A stretch of DNA of 64,000 nucleotides, taken from positions 26,288,162-26,352,161 of the forward strand of contig JAAALK010000287.1 in the NCBI GenBank assembly GCA_019279435.1, written 5' to 3'. The notes beneath the pieces are model-generated. The model saw only the letters and a program-made list of their open reading frames with translations, ran no database searches and was not told the DNA's origin. This DNA comes from Zizania palustris (Eukaryota; Streptophyta; Magnoliopsida; Poales; Poaceae). Positions 23,937 through 33,810 of the stretch are shown here, piece after piece (the stretch's first letter is position 1; every line of letters begins with the position of its first letter). A program made the translations under genes and the position numbers.

Positions 23937-25324
23937 TTACATTGCGGTGATATGCATGTACCATTAGCAACCACATGGCTTTGCCTCCAAAAGAGCAGGA
24001 ACACACACACATACATACATGTTAGGTGAAGAGAGGAACATACATGTGTAGTATGGTTTGCACATTTCAACACAATTTTGGTTTGGTCACTCATCAGACA
24101 CGGGTCGCCGGTCAGTGACAAGTGTACCGTCAGAAATGCCACTGCTTTCTGCGTTCTGACACAGGCAGGTGATGCACACATGCATGCCACGTTTGGTTTA
24201 GCGTGACACCGTCGGTGCGCGCGCCGGCGCTCGTCGTGCCCTGGCGACGAGCTGAGCTGATCGAGGCGAGTGCAAGTAACAGTTGGGAGTTTCTACCTTC
24301 ACCGCTGCACGTACGCGAGTGATCCTAAGAGACGACGCAACTGTTGTTGTCTGTCTGTCTGTCTCAGCCCGGTGTCGGTGGCGAGGCGTTCGATGGCTGC
24401 CTTGCTTGCCCATCGCGGTGGCGCGCGGCGCACGCAGGGCATGCGGCGGTCGCGCTCGCCACCGCGGTGACCGTGATAATCCCGCGCGCGCGGCGCACGC
24501 AGACGCTGCTCTCGGCGGCCGCCGGCGCCGGCCGGGTGCGCGCGCGCTCCAGTACGTGCCTGTGACGATGCTCCACGCGACGCGCGCGCGTGCGGTGGTG
24601 GCCTGTCGGTGGAAGACGACGCCGATGCTCAGATCATCCGGGGGTTCATCTCTGTGAATCTAATCTAATCCGCTATGGCTGTTCTTAAATCTTGATGCGT
24701 TCGATCTTTGCTAAGCTATCTGAAAATTTCACAAGTCAGAACCAAGTGAAGGGTGCTTACTACTTTTTAAGTCGAAAACCTCATGTCTGAAGAACAGTAA
24801 GACGCACACTTCGAAATATTTAGGCACTACAAGAGACAATGTGAGGTAATTTCAGCTGAAACTTCAGGTAAGTTTTCTTGCTCTGATTTTACAAGTCAAT
24901 GACACGGACACACGGTACTATGAGTTTGTTTGGTAGAGTTTTCAATCATAAAATCTATACTGAAGCTGAAGCTGGAGTAGAACAATTAAAGCTCGTTAGA
25001 CTCTACTCCACAAGATCAATTTTCTTGAGTGCTCTTAATAGGATCCACTCCTCAAAAAAGAATTAAGTTTAATTCTAACTTCATAGAACAAAAAAAGCTG
25101 GAGGCGGAAACCTATTAAACGCGCCGTATGCTAGCGACCTAGCTAACGTGTTTTTGGAGGATTGACTTTGAAATCATTATACTGTTTTTCAGCATAAGAA
25201 AAACATGAGCAAAATCTGATCTGCTGATTTGCTTCACATTTCTGATGAAATCATTAGGATGAATAGATTTAAGATCTTGGTCAGGATTAAAGAATGCAAC
25301 TTGGAGGGATACATTGTATTCATT
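23937..25324. other. Gene-free stretch with a small GC-rich island
   Basis: A GC-rich island spans about 24205-24650 with a TCTG/TCTG run at 24345-24365 and open frames of up to 124 codons lacking any known domain. The rest is AT-rich. The last few hundred bases should include the 3' UTR of the minus-strand C2 gene. No RNA gene seen. Confidence 0.4.
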
Positions 25325-25999
25325 CTATACACAGTTGTTGCCATCCGCGGAGAATCCGATGGGATACCCCATCGCCGTACCGGCCGGCGCCACGCCGTAG
25401 CAAGAGCCGTCGCTCCCGCTCCCACTTGCGCCGGCGTCCATTGCCTTCCCGGCCGCCGGTACGGGAGCTCTCCCTTCACGCGGCGGAGGCGGTGCAATGT
25501 ACGTGATGTCCGTTCTCTTGACGGTGATGTTAACGATGCCGTTGCGGCGGGCCGAGCTGGTGGTACTCCCGGCGTCGGAGAGACGATAGCTGAGGCAATG
25601 CAGGTGGCCCGGCGGGCCGACGGTGAAGTCGCCGACCGGCACGCGCGCCGCCGCCACCGACTCCGCCTTGCCGTTGGGCCTCCTCCGGCAGATCTCGACG
25701 TCCAGCCCGCGCGTCCCCGCCGGCATGTCCACCCGCACCGTCTCGCCCCAGAGGGGGTACCCGTTGCAGTCGCCGTCCTCGCTGACGCGGGTGGAGGCCG
25801 CCGCCGCCGCGGCGTGCACCACAGCGTACGCGCCGCCGCCGAGCGTCCGCCCGCTCGGGAGCACGACCTCCTCCGCGGACAGCACGGTCACCTCCAGTGT
25901 CATCCCCATCCCCCACGACGCAGCCACCCGCGACGCAAACGCCATTGCTGGCGGTTGTTGCTTCCCGGCGAACCTCGTCGTCGTCTCCGCGCAAGCCAT
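25325..25999 (-). CDS. C2-domain protein, SRC2/BAP-like (single exon)
   Basis: An intronless frame of about 224 residues from the ATG at 25999 (MACAETTTRF); an alternative in-frame ATG gives MAFASRVAAS about 18 codons later. The C2 fold starts at LEVTVLSAEEVV (about residue 35) and continues with YAVVHAAA, YPLWGETVRVDMP, GLDVEICRR, RVPVGDFTVGP and LSYRLSD, i.e. the usual eight-strand pattern of plant small C2 proteins. The C-terminal 80 residues are Gly/Ser/Ala-rich and disordered. Such proteins bind membranes, often in a calcium-dependent way, and are commonly stress-related; the Asp ligands are poorly conserved here, so calcium binding is doubtful. The exact role is unknown. Confidence 0.75.
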   Translation of the reverse strand: MACAETTTRFAGKQQPPAMAFASRVAASWGMGMTLEVTVLSAEEVVLPSGRTLGGGAYAVVHAAAAAASTRVSEDGDCNGYPLWGETVRVDMPAGTRGLDVEICRRRPNGKAESVAAARVPVGDFTVGPPGHLHCLSYRLSDAGSTTSSARRNGIVNITVKRTDITYIAPPPPREGRAPVPAAGKAMDAGASGSGSDGSCYGVAPAGTAMGYPIGFSADGNNCV

Positions 26000-26421
26000 C
26001 AATGGCGGCGTTTGCGAGCTATATCCGAGTCACCGATCGATCGAGCCGGAGACAGATCACGTCTAATTATATACTCGCTTCGCGCGTAGACATAATCGAA
26101 CATGCATGGACACGAGTGTACGTTCTTTGAAGCTTCGCGCGATGAATTCGAATAAGCGTGTGTTGAACACTAGCAGAGCAGATCGAAAGGTAGAACGAAT
26201 TGAATCCGAATTGACATGAATAAAACGGGTAGAATTTGAGTGGGAAGATGCGTTGATGTTGCGTGGGAGATTTCCCCGGTTTTGGAAGATCGAGCTAGAG
26301 CTTGTCACGTTAATTTTGCCTGGTTTGTATTTGTATATGGAAGACGAAATTTTACCCTACTTTCTCACCGCTCACCACCACCGATTACAATAAGAAATTG
26401 ATGTAAGCTTCTTTCTCTATG

Positions 26422-26470
26422 TATATAAGCACATTCATTATATATAAGCACATTCATTATATATAAGCAC
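26422..26470. repeat. 19-bp tandem repeat, two and a half copies
   Basis: TATATAAGCACATTCATTA is repeated head to tail twice perfectly and followed by a partial third copy. Confidence 0.9.
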
Positions 26471-29420
26471 TATTATAAGGTGAGATAGTTGAAAACCACG
26501 GTTGAAGACGATCAAAAACTGTGGTTCTACCAAAGCTAAACATTGACCATTGATCAAACTTGTTTCACAGAACGACAATCACGCGTGTTCCTTTTGTCCA
26601 TTGGGACACCCTGCTTCGCAGCACACGTGCATGCAGGAGCGTTTCACGCTTTCACCACCGTGTAGTTGAGCAATCCAATCATCATGAAACGCGTCTTATT
26701 AGTCAGCTCGATTTACCATTGATTTTCCTGGTAGATGTGTTTCCCTTTCCCTGCGATTTTACTCGCCGGTGTGTTGGGTGAACAGTGAGGTTTATGTGAC
26801 TCAGGAGACTGAAATAGCCAAATAACTAGACCGAAATGAAGATTTATAATTCTGTTTGGTAAACACTTTGCCATGTCTGAAGCTCTGAGCAGAAATACAG
26901 ATGCAGAGAAACTCTTTTGCTATGAAATTGTGGGCTATGAAAGAATGGCCCAAACGCCTCATACAAGCTAAAGAGCCCATTCCTATGTTTGGACCTGATG
27001 GTTTTCTTTTCTCAACATGATATTGTGATCCAAGAGTGCAACTTGTCAGTGTTGAGTTATCACAATGTTGTTTTCTGTGGTTATGTTTGAACTTGAAAAA
27101 TGCCTACATATTACTACAACCAAAGATTTGGTTAGCAAGTCTTGCTTGGGCATGATGCTTTGCTCAGAACTGTTATTGTTTGTGCTCTGCATTTTTGATC
27201 TAAAATCGGTGCTCTATCATTGCATACTCGCTGTGGAACTTGCTCAGGAGATTCACAGAAAGAACAGATAACATTACCAAGCATAAATCAGGTTAAACCA
27301 TTCTCCATTGCAAATAAAACAAAGATGGGACACACAGTACAACATGCTCATGCCAATCCACATGCATACCCTCTTAAGTTCTTCCCCTTAGCACAAGTTT
27401 TTAATAATGAAAACATATTACATTTCTAGCCTTTGTTCATAGGGACGACACCTAGCCAGTTCCCCTTAGCACATGATTTGGACAAACGGGACAATGGTAA
27501 ATGAATCGTCGACCATACAAAGATACTGGCTGTGGGCATAAACTGATCAAATCACAGAAGTAAATACTAGGATGTGAGTCCTTGTGGGTTGTGGGAAGTT
27601 TCATGTCATTTCCCATACAATTTCTATGTTTCATTACCTTGCAATTTACTCAATATGTAGTTGATTTTACTATCCAACCTTGGTGTTTATAAGAAATAAC
27701 CGCAAGAGTGTACACCATTATGAAATTGTGAGTGGTAAAAAATTGAACAGTTAGACCAAGCAGACCAAGCGAATCAACAGTGTCAAGCAAAACAAAACAG
27801 ATGGACCTCTGAGCTTTGTAAACTCACTCAATTTGACAGCGTGCAACACTAGAAGAATCAGCCATAAACAGCTCAGATAGTCAGATGATATTTCCAATCC
27901 AATTTATTCATGATCCATGGAAGTTGGAAGCAACTAAAATCGTGGCAGCGCGCATGACAAGATTCTAAATAAACTAAACTGTCGGCCTGTCAGGTGCATC
28001 AAGCGAGTCAAAAACTGGCTGGCCATGTTCACACAGGATGGGACGGAGGAACCGGAGTGGCTAAACAGAAGGCAAAACCGTGATACCCACAGAATCCACT
28101 GGCTACGCAGCTCTCTGACGTCTTGCATGCGTGTGTGACATAATACTAATACTAACGGATGATTACATGGAAAGCACACGAGATGAAATGTGAGTTTTCC
28201 ACGGTTTTCTATCTACATCTGTGTTATCTTTCTCTTTTTCGGTTGTCCGACGTCGCCCTACCCTTTCCTGTCGTCCCCTAGCCTCGCCTCGCCCGGCCTC
28301 GCCGCCACATCGCCGTCCCGTACGGCCCTGCTACCTCTTTCGATGTCGCCGCCGGCCAGCCTCCCCACCCCGCCAAACACAGCCGAGCCCCATCCTCACG
28401 GCAACATTTTGCGGATCCCACGGAACAGTCACGACATCCCACAATTCTAAAAACTAGGTTGTCAAATGGTATTAGCTTTACAAAAGCCAACTTTCGGAAA
28501 GTCATCCTTCTAAGTTGCAAAAGCTTAGAAAGCTAAAGCTCAAAACTGCAGTTCTTTTTGAAAATGTTTTTTTTTTGCTTTAGAAAATTTTTAGCGCAAA
28601 ATTTATTCCATTGAAGCCTTGCATAATTATTATACCTTAAACACTTGTTATAAATGTTAGATTCGTTGATTTCCCGACAGACCCGCGCTGGCAGCAAGAA
28701 AGATCTATGACAGGCTCAGAGCTGTGCCGTGCTGACCTGACCTAAAACAATTGGATGCCGCGTCGCTGTCTGCTGATACCATTATAGCAATGCGGCATCC
28801 AGAAGTTACCAGAACAGCTTTGAAGCAAAAATATCTAGTGGTGCGATGACGTCCTCATGCTACTTGTCAAGCCCAGCAAAAAAGAGACTAATACCTCCCT
28901 TAATTGACTCCCTGGGATTAACGTAATTAATTTGCTTACCGTCTAATCCAGAAGTAGCACGTAGTACCACGGGATACACCGTGTAGTGTACGATGACCTC
29001 GTCAAAGGTCAAGAGTTGACGCGCTTCCCCACACGCGGCGTTGGGTAAAGATAGAAGATTCTGTGAACCCCCAATTCCATTTCCAAGAACTACCCATGCA
29101 AAACACGGACGATAATTTAATTATAAGAATAAAAAATAAATATTTTTATTGATAACAAAATAATATTATGAAGTAAACAAGAGATAGAGAAGGAATATTG
29201 AAAGAATAAGAATTTATTTAAATGTACTAAATTTTGAAACTCTAAAAAAGTAAAAATAGTTTTTTTTTTGACCAGGAGAGTATGTTGCAACTTGCAACAT
29301 CTCCATTTCTACCAGCAAAGCTACACGTAGATGAATGGATGAACAACTGACACCATCCAGGAAATGAACATCTCATTTCCGCAGACCGCAGCTGATAAAA
29401 TAAGGCGAGCTACCGACACC

Positions 29421-29498
29421 CTGATGATCTTACACAGCTGATGATCAGATGATCTTACACAGCTGATGGTCTTACACCGCTGATGATCTTACACTGCT
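29421..29498. repeat. 17-bp tandem repeats CTGATGATCTTACACAG
   Basis: Four copies in a row with single-base differences (…ACACAG, …ACACAG, …ACACCG, …ACACTG); the second copy carries an extra 8 bases (ATCAGATG). No coding sense. Confidence 0.85.
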
Positions 29499-29720
29499 GT
29501 TATACACAAGCATGGGCAAAAGAAGCAACAGACGGATTACAAAGAGAGAGGTGAGTTCTCTTCCCCCAAACAAGCAAAGCAAAAGGAACGATCTAGTACT
29601 ACTACTAGTAGTAGTATTATTTCGCCTCTAATGATACTAGTAATCATAATTAGTTGCATATAATAGTGCAGGGTGATTAAGTAATATAGGTGCTAGAAGC
29701 TTCTACAGGATGGGGCCCAC

Positions 29721-31029
29721 TCACCTGGTGCTGGACCCGTCTTGGTCGGACCCGGTCATGTCCGGTCCGTTGCAGCTGCCCCGGACGGTTTGGTACACCG
29801 GCGTGGGCCGGTATATGGGACACGGGTGCTGGTCCGGCGACTGCTCCTTGCTGCCGCCGCTGCCGGGGTGAGGATCGGCCGGCTCCGGCTTCACGTCCGA
29901 GCCGTGCTCGGTAGGGTCCTCGCCGCTGTTGTCGCCGTCGTCTCGCGTCCGCTTCAGGCCGATGGAGACGCCGAACAGCCGCGCGCTTGCGTCGGGCTCG
30001 CCGTCTAAGGCGAGCCCGACGGCTGCGGCGGCGGTGGCTAGAGCCGGGCAGGAGGGCATTAGGTTGAGTATGGCGGGGGGAAGCGACGGCGGGGGCAAGG
30101 CCTCCGCCGACTCTCCGGAGCAGTTTGCTACGGAGGACAGCGCCGCGGAGCCCTCCGCCTGCTCGGTGGAGGCGTACTTGGACATGAGGAGGAGTATGTT
30201 GTTGCACAGCTTCTTCATGTGACCGAGCTCCCGTGTCAGGCGCGTGTTCTCCCGGCGGAGACGCTCGTTCTCCTCGCCCATATCGCCGGACGCGGAGCCC
30301 CCACCCCCGCCGCCGAGCCCAGAGCCGGAGCCCGAACGCTCCTGTAAGTGCGCCTCCGCCGAACCAGAGTTCGACGACAGCACCTGCTCCTCCGAGGAGA
30401 GCGCCGGCGAGCCAGGGAGCGTCACCGGCAGCGCCATAGGTATCGGCGCCGCGGCCACCGTCACAGCTCCGGATGCCGCCGCCGCAGCTGCCGTCGCCAG
30501 ACCAGGCGACGGCACCGCCTGCGTCGCAACCACCTTCCGGCGGTGTATGTCACAGAGTAGTCGCTTCTCCCCTCGCCGGAAGCAGTCGTTCGCGAACTCC
30601 CACCGGTCCGGCACGATCTTCCTAAATCCCTACGTCACAGCAAGCAAATCCAAACATCACCGACATGGGCAAACCAAACCAAACCAAACCAAACCAAACC
30701 AAGCCAAATCCCATCCAAAGTCGACCCCGAGGAATCCCGGCGCGTACATAGGTGTTAAGCTGCCGAACGAAGCTCGAGAAGTTGTTGTGCTTGAAGTACT
30801 TGGGGAGGAGGTCCCGCGCGAACTCCGCCGGCCGCCACACGACGAACGTCGACCCGTCCTCGTTCCACGAGATCACCTCGTCCACCGCCGGGTCGTCCAC
30901 CAGCTGGTACGTCTTCGTCAGGAACGGCGTGGGCAGCGACCTCTGCCCCGCCAACGCATCCGCCGCCGCCGTCGCCGGCGGAGGCTCACCGGCGGCGGCG
31001 TCCACATCGACCGCGCCCTGCTCCGACAT
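29721..31029 (-). CDS. HSFB2C: Class B heat-shock transcription factor, HsfB2-type
   Basis: Two exons on the minus strand: 30748-31029 (94 codons) and 29721-30629, separated by a 118-base intron at the conserved place inside the DNA-binding domain (QLNTY / GFRK). About 396 residues. The Hsf domain runs from PTPFLTKTYQLVDDP through WNEDGSTFVVW, LLPKYFKHNNFSSFVRQLNTY and GFRKIVPDRWEFAND to RRGEKRLLCDIHRRK. The oligomerisation coiled coil is ENERLRRENTRLTRELGHMKKL (about residues 215-245), without the class A insert, so it is class B. ARLFGVSIGLKRTRDD carries the LFGV repressor tetrapeptide and a basic nuclear signal. Class B2 factors repress and fine-tune heat-shock genes in the nucleus. Two perfect heat-shock elements lie upstream. 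The symbol rests on remembered synteny with Roc6 and UGE3; the protein seems shorter than my memory of rice HsfB2c, so HsfB2b-like is not excluded. Confidence 0.9.
30669..30703. repeat. (AACCA)n microsatellite in the heat-shock factor intron
   Basis: Six or more AACCA/ACCAA pentamers in a row inside the 118-base intron; on the gene's strand this is a TTGGT repeat shortly after the splice donor. Confidence 0.85.
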
Positions 31030-31148
31030 CCGGGCCGCAGCCCGCCCGGATCTGGTCCGGTGGGCGAGCGTCAGAGCACCGTATCTTCCAGATGCGACTT
31101 CCGAGCAAGGGAGTTTCGCTCGGGAACCGGAAGGTACGGACGGAAGCC

Positions 31149-31161
31149 TTCTGGAAGCTTC
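31149..31161. promoter_or_regulatory. Perfect heat-shock element about 120 bp upstream of the Hsf start codon
   Basis: TTCTGGAAGCTTC: three alternating 5-bp units TTC-nn-GAA-nn-TTC, the canonical Hsf-binding site. It lies between 120 and 132 bases before the ATG at 31029, in the leader or proximal promoter. Confidence 0.75.
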
Positions 31162-31451
31162 CTTTGCGGATTAGGAAATTTATACCCAACGGGAGGAGGA
31201 GAGGAGAAGGAAAGCAAGCGAGGAGAGAGAGATTTAAATACTGAGATTTTTTTTTAAAAAAAAGAAATACAAAAGAAAACCCATTGTGTGAATTCGAATG
31301 CGACGTCCAGCTGGGCGGGTGGGCCCCACCCAGCATTCGAGATATCTCCTTGCGGCGCCGCGCCTCGGCCGTCGGATCGGCGAGCGGGCGTGGCGCGGAC
31401 GGCCCGGATAAACAGGGCATGGGTTCGCGGCGGGTGGGGAGGAAAGCGCGA

Positions 31452-31485
31452 GAAGGTTCGGTCGTTTCGGCCTTCTGGAAGGTTC
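31452..31485. promoter_or_regulatory. Second heat-shock element cluster upstream of the Hsf gene
   Basis: GAAGGTTC (two units, 31452-31459) and TTCTGGAAGGTTC (three perfect units, 31473-31485), 423-456 bases upstream of the start codon. Together with the proximal site this predicts heat induction through other Hsfs and possible autoregulation. Confidence 0.7.
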
Positions 31486-33810
31486 AGGTAGGCGCGGACG
31501 GGGCACGTGTCGACCACATGGCCACGCATGGCGAGTGGAGTAAGATTTTTTTATCTGTGACTGAACTGGTTAATTGCTGCAGTAACTTTTTTTTAACTAT
31601 TCGATTTACTATTTATTGATTTGATTATTGTAAATTGTTTGTCGGCTAGCGAGAAACTCATGTAGAACTAATAATTATCAGACTCAAACCAATCATCGAC
31701 CTTATATACGGTTATTAAATTAGTGGTCAACTATGGTTACACATGGCATAGACCTATTGGACGGGCCAAAAAGGGTGGTGGCTATGATTTGAGGTGCTTG
31801 GGCATATATAGGAGTGAGAGAGCACTCGGTGGCGTCGAGCGATGGATGGCGGGTAGTGAGAGAGTTGGCGGCAAAAGAAGAAAATCGGTGATGGCAAAAG
31901 GTCGACCAAGCAAAGAAAGCAACAATAGCTAGGTTGGATGGGTGTAGGCATATAGCAGGAGTTCGGGATTAAGGACCCCAGGACCGATGAAAGGAGGAGT
32001 ATAACCTCGTTAACATATGTATAACTACTAATAAGTTCACACGACAAGTTCTAAAAGTAGAACCTGTGCCTAACTTTATGAGGAGTTTTAAAAACATGAT
32101 TTGTAAAATATGATGTTATGTTTGGGTGTTTGAGAGGACTCTACAATAATCCACAAAGATCTATACATTGCATTAGCTAAATTTGAGTCACTATACAATT
32201 TTGGGACAATTTGTTATTAGTAGTTGTAATGGTGATGAACAATCAAGGAGTGAGGAAAGAGGAGCATTCTAGTGAGTAGGGAGAATGAAAAAAAATACAT
32301 GTTAATGGTACTGTAGAGAGAATAATAATTTGTTCCTCTAGTAAATCTCTATTAATATAAAGCGCGGACTTCATCCGTACGTTTGTGCTACTCCTTCCCG
32401 CGCGCTGCCCCGCGCGCCCGTCCAGGAATTACGTGCATGCATGCATGCAGGAAAGCACGGCGCTCCAACTGCCTCTAGCGCGCTCGCGCGCCCCACCGCC
32501 TCGTGGCCCCGCGCTGGACACGTCCGAACGACCCGCAAAAGTGCACAGGAAGAAAAATAAAAAAGGAAAAGAAAAATAAGAAAAGGAAAAAAATAAGAAA
32601 AAAAGAAAAATGTACTTTTGAATTGCATTTTAGTACTTTAATTTTTGTATCTTACGCAAAAGTATGAATTTTGCGTAAAAACCCTTAGATTTCTAAAAAA
32701 TCACGCAGAAGCTAAGATTTTTTCGCAAAGGCCCTTGGATTTCTGAAAAATCATGCAAAATTATAAATTTTGTGTATAGGCAGTTAGATTCACGGAAAAT
32801 TTTCTTATCATTACAGCAATAAAATAAGCCCCCTCGTAAAGCACAGACCCCTTACTAGTATTATCAAAGAGTACATGATGGTAGCATAGATTATTTTTTT
32901 TACGAAAGGGGATATCCCCTTCTTTTATATAAAGCAAATTAATATAACACAATCTTTTGACACTAGCTCAAAAGAAAAGCATAAAAAGATCACTAACAAA
33001 GCTAAAAAGGAGAGCTTTCCTTCCTCCTAACTGAACATCTCATGAGATGAACACAATACCCCCAAGGCCCTAACTGAAGTTGGATGCATTGTGCTTAAGT
33101 ACATTCTCCTTTCTCCTCACATATATTTTTCTATTAATATGAGTGTATTATTGCGAAGTATGCAATGTAAAGAGTAAATGATCAGTATTATAAGAATAAA
33201 ACTTCTTATTTATGAAATGAGAAATAAATAGTTGTAAATAAAGTCTTTTAATGTAAAATTAAAGAGCTAGAAATTAAGTTTTTTAGACAAGTGGAGACTA
33301 CTACCTAAAACAAGGACACAAATTGTGCTAGATAATGGCTAAAGAGGGTGTGGACAAGAGTTGTTTGGTTGTTTGTATCCTTTCAATTATTCTTTTTACA
33401 CTTTTGTTTCCAAAGAACTCCCAACTTTACGCTTGCTAAATTAATCAAACACTTTTTCTGAGAAATAGATTGAAGAACACTCAAAAAAAATAAACTAGAA
33501 AAAAGAACTGGAGCGAAGGAGATATGGATTTCAGCATTCCAAGATCTACCATCATAATTAAACCTAAATCAATTCCAACCTAGCAAAATATAATGGCCCA
33601 TGGGCCAAAGCCAATTCATGTGCTCATAGCTGACTGATTTTGCACCGTCCAAGAACCCAATCACAAAATGATCCACTAATATCTGAAATCTGAAATCAAA
33701 ACCGATAAAGATAATGTACTAAACTTTATAGACACACATGGTTCAGTCGCCCACAGTTCATACGACTGTGAGCAAGCTCTATCCAAAGCTGTAATGTGTA
33801 ATCTCCTTAG
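31486..33810. other. Gene-free stretch between the Hsf and epimerase genes
   Basis: AT-rich, with a short GC-rich patch at 32390-32520. Contains diverged 50-bp tandem repeats (32655-32800) and, at about 32900-32940, a tract with the 16-base palindrome AAGGGGATATCCCCTT next to a T run, which looks like the tail of a degraded transposon. No gene recognised. The last bases before 33811 are the likely 3' UTR of the epimerase gene. Confidence 0.4.
32655..32800. repeat. Diverged tandem repeat, period about 50 bp
   Basis: The phrase CCCTTAGATTTCTAAAAAAT (about 32681) recurs 50 bases later as CCCTTGGATTTCTGAAAAAT, each preceded by an ATTTT-GCG-AAA block; a third, weaker copy follows with TAGGCAGTTAGATTCACGG. 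Confidence 0.7.

Larger units (their letters stand above)
26000..29720. other. Gene-free stretch between the C2 gene and the heat-shock factor
   Basis: The first bases are the 5' leader and promoter of the C2 gene. The rest is mostly AT-rich with open frames below 90 codons and no domain. It includes a 19-bp tandem repeat (26422-26470), a small inverted repeat at 28751-28801, an AT-rich transposon-like part at about 29110-29280, and tandem repeats at 29421-29498. Bases near 29640-29720 are probably the 3' UTR of the heat-shock factor gene. Confidence 0.4.

Noticed and set aside
25229..26089. 286-codon plus-strand frame over the C2 gene
   Set aside because: Antisense shadow, Arg/Pro-rich; the opposite strand has a clear C2 fold.
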